Assembly: GCA_900556165.1 (NCBI GenBank)
Contig: USNP01000028.1
Coordinates: 1-7,057, forward strand
Source of the DNA: an uncultured bacterium
Lineage (GTDB): Bacteria; Patescibacteriota; Saccharimonadia; Saccharimonadales; Saccharimonadaceae
Length of the DNA: 7,057 nucleotides
Reading direction: 5' to 3'
Shown here: piece by piece, positions 1-6,078 of the stretch
Position numbering within the stretch: the stretch's first letter is position 1
How the letters are laid out: each line of letters opens with the position of its first letter
Position numbers and translations under genes: made by a program
Notes under the pieces: generated by a model
Seen by the model: the letters and a program-made list of their open reading frames with translations, nothing else
The model's database searches: none
What the model was told of the DNA's origin: nothing

Positions 1-1
1 T

Positions 2-37
2 AAGATAGATTTACTGAACGAACAGAAAGGAAATTGA
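2..37 (+). CDS. C-terminal tail of an upstream gene (partial)
   Basis: Reading from base 2 gives KIDLLNEQKGN followed by TGA at 35-37. This stop shares its A with the ftsH ATG at 37 (TGATG), a common arrangement in translationally coupled operon genes. Only 11 residues are visible, so the product cannot be identified. In many bacteria tilS or hpt lies upstream of ftsH, but nothing here distinguishes them. That these are real coding residues is inferred only from the stop/start overlap. Confidence 0.4.
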   Translation, partial: KIDLLNEQKGN

Positions 38-1890
38 TGAATAAGGGGAATAATAAAAAAGTTTCACGATATGCTGCTAATGCTTTTTTTTGGATTATAA
101 TTGTGGCTATTTTTGGCGGAGTTTGGTTGAGTCAAGGCTTTTTTTCAAATGGTTTGAAAGAAGTTGCGATTTCAGATATAATTTCGCGTGCAAATAAAGG
201 TGAGATTTCAAAGCTTGAAATTCAAGGAAATGATGTAAAAATTACCAAAAAAGGTGAAAAGAAAGCGACTGAAAAATCGGTTAAAGAGAGCGGAACTATT
301 TATGAGCAAGGTCTTGAAAAGGGTAAAACTACTGTAGAAGTTATGCCAGTTGATAATTCATCAGAAGTGATATGGAATCTTGCAGTTATAATTATTCCTG
401 TTGTCGCTATTGTTGCTTTCTTTATGTTTATTATGCGTTCTGCAAATGGTCAGAACTCTCAAGCAATGAATTTTGGAAAATCTCGAGCAAAACTTTATGG
501 TGAAGATAAAAAGAAGATTAAATTTGAAGATATTGCGGGGAATGAGAATGCAAAACAGGATTTATATGAAGTTGTGGATTTCTTGAAAGATCCTAAAAAA
601 TACCAAAAAATGGGTGCAAAAATTCCAAGTGGTGTTTTGATGGTTGGAAATCCAGGAACTGGTAAAACAATGCTTGCTCGTGCAGTTGCTGGTGAAGCGA
701 AAGTTCCTTTCTTCTCGATTTCTGGTTCAGAATTCATGGAAATGTTTGTTGGTGTTGGTGCTTCACGTGTTCGAGATCTGTTTTCGAAGGCCAAAAAGAA
801 TGCGCCTGCGATTATCTTTATTGATGAAATTGACGCAGTTGGCCGAAAACGTGGCTCAGGAATGGGTGGTGGCCATGATGAGCGTGAACAAACTTTGAAC
901 CAGATTTTGGTTGAAATGGATGGTTTCGAAAAAGATACTGGTGTTATTGTTCTTGCAGCAACAAACCGTGCGGACGTTCTTGACCCAGCACTTCTTCGAC
1001 CTGGCCGTTTTGATCGCCGTGTTGAAATTTCTCTTCCTGAAAGAAAGGATCGCCTGGCGATTCTAGAGGTTCATTTCAAGAATAAAAAAGTTGATGAATC
1101 GGTTGATTTAAACGCTCTAGCAAAGAAAACAGCTGGTTCGGCTGGTGCTGATCTTGCTAATATTGCTAACGAAGCTGCAATCTTGGCGGCACGAAATAAT
1201 CGTGAAGTTATTACTAACGATGATTTAACTGAAGCTTTCGAAAAAGTTGCGATTGGTCCAGAGCGAAAATCGAAGGTGATGAGTGATTTAGAGCGCGAAA
1301 CTACTGCCTGGCATGAAGCTGGTCATGCTGTGGTTGGTCATGTTTTACCAGATTCAGACCCCGTTCATAAAGTAACAATTATTCCTCGTGGTGGAACAGG
1401 TGGAGTCACTTGGTTCTTACCACCCGAAGATCGAAGTTATACGAATATTTTTGAATATAAAGATATTTTAGCACGCGCAATGGGCGGACGCCAGGCTGAA
1501 ATGTTGATTTATGGTGAGGCTGGAATTTCAACAGGTGCTTCTAGTGATCTTCGAAATGCAACAGATATTGCTCGAAATATGGTGATTGAATTTGGTATGG
1601 GTGAAGATTTGCTTGATCAAGTTTTCCATGAAGAAAATTCAGGAATGTTCTTCGATAAAATGACTCGTGAACGACCATATTCTGAAAAAACGGCAGAAAA
1701 AATCGATGTAGAGATTGCGAAATTGATTAAAGAGGCGGTAAATCGTGCAGCTTTAATTTTGAAAGCGAATAAAAAACCGCTCAAAGATTTGACTGATGCA
1801 CTTCTTGAAAAAGAAACTTTAGACGAAAAAGAAGTTGCTGAAATTTTAAAAAATGCTAAATTGCCAAAGGAAGTTAAACTTCACGATTAA
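37..1890 (+). CDS. ftsH: ATP-dependent zinc metalloprotease FtsH
   Basis: Membrane-anchored AAA+ protease that degrades misfolded membrane proteins and short-lived regulators, acting as a hexamer on the cytoplasmic face of the membrane. The 617 residues show an N-terminal membrane segment (about 16-36), an extracytoplasmic region, and a second membrane segment (about 110-133). The AAA+ module has Walker A GNPGTGKT (204-211), pore loop MFVGVG, Walker B IIFIDEID (259-266) and the second region of homology with Arg fingers R321 and R324. The peptidase zinc motif is HEAGH (426-430), with a probable third ligand Asp in TGASSD (D504). Length is near the usual 600-650. Walker A has Asn where most FtsH have Pro (GPPGTGKT); the catalytic Lys and Thr are intact. 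ATG 37 is chosen over TTG 34 because AAAGGA (26-31) is better spaced to it and the upstream TGA overlaps it. murJ follows 2 nt after the stop, so the two are probably co-transcribed. Promoter lies outside the window. Confidence 0.97.
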   Translation: MNKGNNKKVSRYAANAFFWIIIVAIFGGVWLSQGFFSNGLKEVAISDIISRANKGEISKLEIQGNDVKITKKGEKKATEKSVKESGTIYEQGLEKGKTTVEVMPVDNSSEVIWNLAVIIIPVVAIVAFFMFIMRSANGQNSQAMNFGKSRAKLYGEDKKKIKFEDIAGNENAKQDLYEVVDFLKDPKKYQKMGAKIPSGVLMVGNPGTGKTMLARAVAGEAKVPFFSISGSEFMEMFVGVGASRVRDLFSKAKKNAPAIIFIDEIDAVGRKRGSGMGGGHDEREQTLNQILVEMDGFEKDTGVIVLAATNRADVLDPALLRPGRFDRRVEISLPERKDRLAILEVHFKNKKVDESVDLNALAKKTAGSAGADLANIANEAAILAARNNREVITNDDLTEAFEKVAIGPERKSKVMSDLERETTAWHEAGHAVVGHVLPDSDPVHKVTIIPRGGTGGVTWFLPPEDRSYTNIFEYKDILARAMGGRQAEMLIYGEAGISTGASSDLRNATDIARNMVIEFGMGEDLLDQVFHEENSGMFFDKMTRERPYSEKTAEKIDVEIAKLIKEAVNRAALILKANKKPLKDLTDALLEKETLDEKEVAEILKNAKLPKEVKLHD

Positions 1891-1892
1891 TT

Positions 1893-3524
1893 ATGAAATC
1901 GAAAGTTAGATCAATTGTTTCGAAAGCTAATTCAAGATTAACGATTAAATTTGCAGCGATAGTTCTAGCGAGCTCGACTCTTTTGTCGAGCTTGTTGGGA
2001 TTTTTGCGTGATAGGCTTTTAAACTCGTATTATTTAGATTCTTATCCAGATGGAATTGATGCCTATACGGTGGCATTTACGATTCCGGATTTTATGTTTT
2101 TTATTCTTGTTTCTGGTGCGTTGAGTGTGACATTTATTCCAGTTTTTAACCAGCGAATGGCGAATCGAAATAAGAAGTCTGCCTGGGAATTAAGTTCGAG
2201 CGTTTTGAATTTATTAGCCTTTTTGACGCTAATTACGTCTGTTTTGATTATTATTTTTGCTGAACCGTTAGTGAAATATATCGTTGGTCCAGGATTGAGT
2301 GAATCTTCGCGAGCTTTGGCGGTTTCGATGATGCGGGTAATTGCGATAAATCCGTTTCTTTTTGCAATTGCAACAGTTTTGACGAGTATCCAGCAGGCGA
2401 TTGGGAGATTTACTTTTTCAGCACTTGCTCCAGCAATTTACAATATTGGAATTATTATCGGAACGATATTTTTTACGAATGGGATTAATATTTTCGGTAT
2501 TCAGATCTTTGAAGGTGGAATTATGGGTGTCGCGATTGGTGTTGCTTTTGGATCAGTTCTTCAACTATTTATTGCTGCGGCTGGATTAATTGGGGTTGAT
2601 TTTAAATATCAATTCAAGATTTTTTGGAAGAATAAAGGTTTTCAGCAAGTGATGAAACTTTTACCAACTCGATCGATGGATCAAGGTTTAGATTATGTAA
2701 ATTCAATTGTTGAAACAAATATGGCGAGTCGAATGGGGTCAGGGACAGTGCGTGCTTATTCTCAAAGCTTAACACTTCAAATGATGCCGGTTAATTTGAT
2801 TGGTGTAGCAATTTCAACTGCATTTTTCCCAAATCTTACTGAGCGATTGGCTATTGGGCGTAAAGATCTCTTTCGAAAAGATTTGCAGTCTGCGCTTCGA
2901 ATGATTGTTTTTCTTGCTCTACCAGTTTCGGTGATGTTTTTCTTTTTGCGAGGCTATATTGTAAGCTTTATTAAAAATGGTGGCGATGACTTGATTGCTG
3001 GACTTTTAGGGGTTTTGGTGCTTTCAATTTTTGCAAGGTCTGTTTATCATATTGCGGCGAGGAGTTTTTATGCGATGAAAGACACAAAAACACCGTTTTA
3101 TATTTCTTTGGTGGCGATTGGTCTAAATATTGTGTTAGCGATTATTTTTAGTTTAGTTTTTAAATTTGGTGCTTATGGTTTAGCTTGGGCACAGGCTATC
3201 GGTGCGGTTTTGGAGATAATTATTTTGTTATTTTTGATGAGAAAAATAATTGATGGGCTTTTTGATGTGGAATTTATTTCAGGGATAATTCGAATGATTA
3301 TCGCGAGTGCTTTATCTGGCATTGTTTGCTATTTTTTGGTAGCTCAAATGCCATTGATGGGCTCGGATTTACGCTTTTTCTCGACTTTTCCAAAATTTAT
3401 TTTCATTGGTTTAGTAAGTTCTGTGGTTTATATTTTGTCTGCTAAAATTTTAAAATTAGAAGAATCTGAACCAATTATTGCTCAAATTAAAAAGATAATT
3501 TTTGTGCAATTTAAGGTTAAATAA
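1893..3524 (+). CDS. murJ: MurJ/MviN-family lipid II flippase homologue
   Basis: Polytopic membrane protein of the MOP superfamily, expected to flip the lipid-linked peptidoglycan precursor (lipid II) across the cytoplasmic membrane. The 543 residues hold about 13-14 hydrophobic segments after a basic N-terminus. Family signatures are the GFLRD motif (36-40), the DAYTVAF motif (56-62) followed by IPDF and SGALSVTFIPVF, and the repeat-like IGVAISTAFFPNL near residue 305. By eye alignment with E. coli MurJ, R24 and D39 are matched by R39 and D56. The equivalents of R18, R52 and R270 appear to be Ser33, Phe69 and Thr294, so substrate contacts may differ. No good Shine-Dalgarno lies at the proper distance (AAAGGAAG at 1866-1873 is about 20 nt upstream). 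The start 2 nt after the ftsH stop suggests translational coupling. No terminator follows, so readthrough into lepA is possible. A related flippase substrate is the main alternative. Confidence 0.88.
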   Translation: MKSKVRSIVSKANSRLTIKFAAIVLASSTLLSSLLGFLRDRLLNSYYLDSYPDGIDAYTVAFTIPDFMFFILVSGALSVTFIPVFNQRMANRNKKSAWELSSSVLNLLAFLTLITSVLIIIFAEPLVKYIVGPGLSESSRALAVSMMRVIAINPFLFAIATVLTSIQQAIGRFTFSALAPAIYNIGIIIGTIFFTNGINIFGIQIFEGGIMGVAIGVAFGSVLQLFIAAAGLIGVDFKYQFKIFWKNKGFQQVMKLLPTRSMDQGLDYVNSIVETNMASRMGSGTVRAYSQSLTLQMMPVNLIGVAISTAFFPNLTERLAIGRKDLFRKDLQSALRMIVFLALPVSVMFFFLRGYIVSFIKNGGDDLIAGLLGVLVLSIFARSVYHIAARSFYAMKDTKTPFYISLVAIGLNIVLAIIFSLVFKFGAYGLAWAQAIGAVLEIIILLFLMRKIIDGLFDVEFISGIIRMIIASALSGIVCYFLVAQMPLMGSDLRFFSTFPKFIFIGLVSSVVYILSAKILKLEESEPIIAQIKKIIFVQFKVK

Positions 3525-3525
3525 T

Positions 3526-3554
3526 TTGCCTGATTTTTAATTATATGTTAAAAT
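3526..3554 (+). promoter_or_regulatory. Promoter of lepA (short-leader type)
   Basis: TTGCCT (3526-3531), a 17-nt spacer, and an extended -10 TGTTAAAAT (TG at 3546-3547, hexamer 3549-3554). The expected transcription start near 3560-3562 leaves only about 5 nt before the lepA ATG at 3566. The same architecture and distance recur before rnpA. An upstream ATG at 3545 lies inside this promoter and is therefore an unlikely start. Confidence 0.7.
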
Positions 3555-3565
3555 ATAGAAAGTTT

Positions 3566-4120
3566 ATGAATTTGGAAAATATTAGAAATTTTTGTATTAT
3601 TGCACATATTGATCACGGAAAATCAACTTTGGCAGATCGAATGATGGAGATCACGGGAACAGTTCAAAAACGTGATATGAAATCTCAACTTTTGGATTCA
3701 ATGGAATTGGAGCGTGAAAAAGGTATTACAATTAAACTTGCACCTGTAACGATGAATTGGAAGGATATTGAGCTTAATTTAATTGATACACCAGGGCATG
3801 TTGATTTTTCATACGAGGTTTCGCGTTCGCTTCAAGCTTGCGAAGGTGCGATTTTAGTGGTAGATGCTTCGCAAGGAATTCAAGCACAAACGCTCGCAAA
3901 TGTTTACCTTGCAATTGCAGCTGATCTAAAGATTATTCCTGTTTTAAATAAAATTGATTTGCCGGCAGCTGATATTCCAAGAGTTTCGAAAGAGGTAATT
4001 AATTTACTCGGTTGCGAGGAAAACGAAATTTTACACATTTCAGCAAAAACTGGAATGGGTGTTGAAGATGTTTTGAACGCAGTAATTGAACGTATTCCGG
4101 CTCCAAAGGAGGTTGAATAA
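3566..4120 (+). CDS. lepA: Elongation factor 4 (LepA), N-terminal GTPase half of a split gene
   Basis: GTPase domain (domain I) of LepA/EF4, a ribosome-associated translational GTPase. All G motifs are present in 184 residues: G1 AHIDHGKS (13-20), G2 GITIK (53-57), G3 DTPGHVDF (74-81) with the catalytic-type His78, G4 NKID (128-131) and G5 SAKTG (159-163). The chain ends after the IPAP linker with KEVE and TAA, where normal LepA continues directly into domain II. The rest of the protein is at 4744-5970, beyond an intervening gene. ATG 3566 is preferred over ATG 3545: homologues begin about here (MNLENIRNF), and 3545 falls inside the promoter. The last codons CCA AAG GAG GTT contain a perfect Shine-Dalgarno for the next gene. 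Whether the fragment works with the C-terminal half is inferred; every catalytic motif is intact. Confidence 0.93.
   Translation: MNLENIRNFCIIAHIDHGKSTLADRMMEITGTVQKRDMKSQLLDSMELEREKGITIKLAPVTMNWKDIELNLIDTPGHVDFSYEVSRSLQACEGAILVVDASQGIQAQTLANVYLAIAADLKIIPVLNKIDLPAADIPRVSKEVINLLGCEENEILHISAKTGMGVEDVLNAVIERIPAPKEVE
4105..4112 (+). promoter_or_regulatory. Strong Shine-Dalgarno for the inserted gene, inside the lepA-N coding end
   Basis: AAAGGAGG, 8 nt before the ATG at 4121, is a near-perfect anti-SD match encoded within the last codons of the lepA GTPase half (Pro-Lys-Glu-Val). It explains how the nuclease-like gene is translated from the same mRNA and fixes its start. Confidence 0.8.
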
Positions 4121-4124
4121 ATGA
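4116..4124 (+). repeat. 9-bp direct repeat, left junction of the lepA insertion
   Basis: AATAAATGA here is identical to 4739-4747. It contains the lepA-N stop (TAA 4118-4120) and the start of the inserted gene (ATG 4121-4123). The copies sit exactly at the two ends of the insertion, 623 bp apart. They could be a target duplication or recombination remnant, or convergent stop/start sequence in AT-rich DNA. Confidence 0.55.
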
Positions 4125-4746
4125 CTAACGATAAAGTTGGTATTATATATTTGATGAAATCCGTTATAAAAGGCGTTTATAAAATTGGAATTTCAAGTAA
4201 TGATAATTTCGAAAGTCGAATGTATAATCTTGAAAAAAATGGTTATGATAATATAGCCGGTTTAAAGAGGGTTATCGCAATTAAAACTGAAAATTATCAG
4301 GCTAAAGAAAAGATGATTCATGAAATTTTTAGTAAAAGTCGAATTGCGGAGACTGAATTTTTCGCAGTAGATCGAAACTTGGTTGAGCAGCTTTTTTATT
4401 CTTTGAAGGGTGAAGTTATTTTTCCTAAAAAAGTTGATTCAGAAAAGGAAATCGAGGAGATTGTGGAACGTCAAGAAGAGGAACTTGGGCGTAGGGATTT
4501 TATTAATTTTGTTAAGGAGAATCACAAGAAAAATCCGCAGGTTATTCGAAATATTTTAGGTGAAAAAAAGGAATTTAATGAACACGGAAATAGAGCGAAG
4601 GTTTTTCGTGAGCCAAAAGTTTCACCTGGCGGTACTGTTATGACTGAAGAAATTGATGATGGAATTTATATTTTTATAAATTATTCACGAAAAGATTCAG
4701 CTAAGGCAAAACAAGATTTTGAAAAAATATTTGGAGACAATAAATG
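4118..4746 (+). mobile_element. Candidate homing-endonuclease-type insertion in lepA
   Basis: Removing bases 4118-4746 (629 bp) joins ...KEVE directly to KPLKALIF... and gives a normal, in-frame LepA linker. E. coli LepA has a linker of similar length between IPAP and PLQAL. The segment is therefore extra DNA inserted without visible loss of lepA. It consists almost entirely of one nuclease-like gene plus a stop for the upstream half and a Shine-Dalgarno and start codon for the downstream half. No inverted repeats, transposase or intron-like noncoding DNA are seen. Mobility is inferred from gene type and position. Confidence 0.6.
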
Positions 4747-4747
4747 A
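4121..4747 (+). CDS. GIY-YIG-superfamily nuclease-like protein (T5orf172/MUG113 type) inserted in lepA
   Basis: Soluble 208-residue protein. Residues 6-83 resemble the T5orf172/MUG113 branch of the GIY-YIG nuclease superfamily. A first strand IIYLM (8-12) stands for GIY and VYKIGIS (19-25) for YIG. Arg33 in SRMYNLE matches the catalytic Arg, Glu63 in AKEKMIHEIF the metal-binding Glu, and TEFFAV (78-83) the usual EWF-like end. This predicts divalent-metal DNA cleavage. Residues 100-208 are charged, partly helical or coiled-coil-like (EKEIEEIVERQEEE), and not recognised; they may bind DNA. The gene sits between the two halves of lepA. Its ATG abuts the lepA-N stop in the same frame, and its TGA overlaps the lepA-C ATG. 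Arg codons AGA/AGG make up 3 of 11 here against about 1 of 23 in lepA-C, a weak hint of foreign origin. A homing endonuclease role is inferred from family and location; a domesticated nuclease or regulator is the alternative. Confidence 0.78.
   Translation: MTNDKVGIIYLMKSVIKGVYKIGISSNDNFESRMYNLEKNGYDNIAGLKRVIAIKTENYQAKEKMIHEIFSKSRIAETEFFAVDRNLVEQLFYSLKGEVIFPKKVDSEKEIEEIVERQEEELGRRDFINFVKENHKKNPQVIRNILGEKKEFNEHGNRAKVFREPKVSPGGTVMTEEIDDGIYIFINYSRKDSAKAKQDFEKIFGDNK
4733..4736 (+). promoter_or_regulatory. Shine-Dalgarno for lepA C-terminal half
   Basis: GGAG 7 nt before the ATG at 4744 lies in the final codons of the inserted gene. With the ATGA stop/start overlap it supports translation of the C-terminal LepA half as a separate polypeptide by reinitiation or direct initiation. 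Confidence 0.65.
4739..4747 (+). repeat. 9-bp direct repeat, right junction of the lepA insertion
   Basis: AATAAATGA, second copy of the sequence at 4116-4124. It contains the overlapping TGA of the inserted gene and ATG of lepA-C. GGAG lies a few bases upstream of both copies, so each junction has the same SD-stop-start design. Confidence 0.55.
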
Positions 4748-5970
4748 AACCACTAAAAGCTTTAATTTTTGACAGTTATTATGATGACTATCGTGGTGTG
4801 ATTTTGTATGTCCGAATTTTTTCTGGCGAGCTAAAAAAAGGTGATGAAATTAAAATAATGGCGACAGACTCGAAAGGTTTGGCGCTTGAAATTGGCAAAC
4901 TTCAACCAAAAATGACACCTTTCGAAAAAATGGGTTCAGGTGAAATTGGCTATATCGTGACAAACCTAAAAACTACACGTGAGGCGAAAGTTGGTGATAC
5001 GGTAACACTTTCGAAAAATCCCGCTAATGAACCATTGCCTGGCTATCAGAATGTTCAACCGTTTGTATACGCTGGATTTTTTCCAGTTTCGAACGAAGAT
5101 TACCAAGATTTGAAAGATGCAGTTGAAAAATTGAGTTTGAGTGATTCGGCACTTCAATTTGAGCCGGAAAATTCACCAGTTTTAGGGTTTGGCGTGCGAA
5201 TTGGTTTTCTTGGACTTCTTCATATGGATATTGTGCGCGAGCGTTTGGAGCGTGAATATGATTTGGACTTAGTGGTTACAAACCCTTCGACCGACTATCA
5301 CGTGATTTTAACAACAGGTGAAGAATTGGATATTAAGAGCGCGGCTGATTTACCAGATCAAACAAGAATTTCTGAAATTCGTGAGCCGTGGATTAAGGGT
5401 GAAATTGTGGTGCCAAAAGACTATGTTGGTGCGGTAATTCAGCTAATCGTTTCGAAACGTGGACTTCAGAAAAATTTGAGTTATATCGATGAGCGTGTTT
5501 TGATTTCTTTTGAGGCGCCGCTTGCGAATCTTTTGACTGATTTTTACGATCAACTTAAGAGTGTTACATCTGGTTATGGCTCATTCAATTACGAGCTTTG
5601 GGATTATTTAGTAGAAGATTTAGTACGCGTGGATTTTTATGTTGCGGGTGAAATGGTTGATGCACTTTCGGTGATGTGTCATCGTTCAGAAAGTGTGCGA
5701 ATGGGTCGTGAAATTACAGCAAAATTGAAAGAAGTAATTCCGCGACAGAACTTCCAGGTGGCAATTCAGGCGGCAATTGGTGGAAAATTCATTGCACGTG
5801 AGAATATTTCAGCTTATCGAAAGGATGTGACGGGATATCTTTATGGCGGTGACGTTTCTCGAAAGAAGAAATTGTTAGCTAAACAAAAACGTGGTAAAAA
5901 GCGAATGAAGAAATTTGGAAATGTTGAAATTCCGAGTGAAGCTTTTACTGTAATGTTAAAACGAGATTAA
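4744..5970 (+). CDS. lepA: Elongation factor 4 (LepA), domains II to C-terminal, of a split gene
   Basis: Remainder of LepA/EF4 in 408 residues. It starts exactly at the beginning of domain II (KPLKALIFDS), a beta-barrel to about residue 90. Domain III follows, with the LepA-typical GFLGLLHMD (154-162) and RERLEREYDLDL, then the EF-G domain V-like region. The LepA-specific C-terminal domain has GKFIARENI (347-355), GYLYGGDVSRKKKL (364-377) and a Lys/Arg-rich stretch to 392 that in the family contacts the ribosomal peptidyl-transferase region. It has no GTPase domain of its own; that is at 3566-4120. The two parts total 592 residues against 599 in E. coli, so nothing substantial is missing. 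The ATG overlaps the preceding TGA (ATGA). lepA-C is in a different frame from both lepA-N and the insert, so stop readthrough cannot fuse the halves. They must associate non-covalently to function (inference). No internal decay is seen, which argues for maintained function. Confidence 0.93.
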   Translation: MKPLKALIFDSYYDDYRGVILYVRIFSGELKKGDEIKIMATDSKGLALEIGKLQPKMTPFEKMGSGEIGYIVTNLKTTREAKVGDTVTLSKNPANEPLPGYQNVQPFVYAGFFPVSNEDYQDLKDAVEKLSLSDSALQFEPENSPVLGFGVRIGFLGLLHMDIVRERLEREYDLDLVVTNPSTDYHVILTTGEELDIKSAADLPDQTRISEIREPWIKGEIVVPKDYVGAVIQLIVSKRGLQKNLSYIDERVLISFEAPLANLLTDFYDQLKSVTSGYGSFNYELWDYLVEDLVRVDFYVAGEMVDALSVMCHRSESVRMGREITAKLKEVIPRQNFQVAIQAAIGGKFIARENISAYRKDVTGYLYGGDVSRKKKLLAKQKRGKKRMKKFGNVEIPSEAFTVMLKRD

Positions 5971-5973
5971 AAT

Positions 5974-6004
5974 AAAAGAGGATTTTAAAACCTCTTTTTT
6001 ATTT
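5974..6004 (+). terminator. Rho-independent terminator after lepA
   Basis: AAAAGAGG (5974-5981) pairs with CCTCTTTT (5991-5998) across a 9-nt AT loop, followed by a T-rich tract to about 6004. It starts 3 nt after the lepA-C stop and ends the lepA-N/nuclease/lepA-C transcript. Confidence 0.85.
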
Positions 6005-6010
6005 TTATAC

Positions 6011-6041
6011 TTGACAAAATGGTCTGGGGGGGGGGTAAAAT
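6011..6041 (+). promoter_or_regulatory. Promoter with G10 spacer tract upstream of the DUF4352-like gene
   Basis: Consensus -35 TTGACA (6011-6016) and -10 TAAAAT (6036-6041) are separated by 19 nt that include ten consecutive G (6026-6035). The optimum spacer is about 17, so loss of one or two G would be expected to raise promoter strength. Transcript start near 6048 leaves a leader of about 30 nt with a Shine-Dalgarno, unlike the short-leader promoters of lepA and rnpA. Confidence 0.7.
6026..6035 (+). repeat. Poly-G homopolymer (G10)
   Basis: Ten G in a row in AT-rich intergenic DNA, the only such run in the window. It lies between the -35 and -10 of the promoter for the membrane protein gene at 6079. 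Tracts of this kind change length by slipped-strand mispairing. Exact length could also be affected by sequencing error. Confidence 0.9.
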
Positions 6042-6078
6042 AATTATGTAATAATTAAAATTTTTAAAGGGAGTTCTA

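Noticed and set aside
34..36. TTG start for FtsH
   Set aside because: ATG at 37 has better spacing to AAAGGA and overlaps the upstream stop; TTG is only 2 nt from the SD.
495..794. 99-codon antisense ORF over ftsH
   Set aside because: It lies opposite the conserved AAA+ region, has no recognisable domain or start signal, and is explained as a shadow of ftsH codon use.
644..898. 84-codon + strand ORF in another frame within ftsH
   Set aside because: It overlaps the Walker A to Walker B coding region and has no independent support.
2401..2589. 62-codon ORF in another frame within murJ
   Set aside because: Hydrophobic residues reflect the membrane segments of murJ read out of frame; it has no start signal of its own.
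3545..3565. Upstream ATG giving LepA seven extra residues
   Set aside because: The ATG lies within the promoter between the -35 and the -10, has no Shine-Dalgarno, and adds residues not found in LepA homologues.
4118..4746. Intein in LepA
   Set aside because: A stop codon precedes the insert, lepA-C is in another frame, and no Cys/Ser at the N-terminus or HN-Cys/Ser/Thr at the C-terminus splice junction is present.
4118..4746. Group I or II intron carrying an endonuclease gene
   Set aside because: The ORF fills essentially the whole insertion, leaving no noncoding DNA for a ribozyme core.
4966..5157. 63-codon antisense ORF in lepA-C
   Set aside because: Low-plausibility protein opposite conserved LepA domain II; no Shine-Dalgarno or promoter.
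779..5870. Frequent TTCGAA/TCGAAA words as a possible uptake or recognition sequence
   Set aside because: They fall mostly within Phe/Ser-Arg/Glu-Lys codon combinations (TTC GAA, TCG AAA, CGA AAA) and have no conserved extension or spacing; codon preference explains them.
4118..5970. LepA restored by readthrough or programmed frameshifting
   Set aside because: Readthrough of TAA at 4118 enters the nuclease frame. Reaching lepA-C would also need a -1 shift at 4744, where no convincing slippery sequence or pseudoknot is seen, and the product would carry 208 extra residues.
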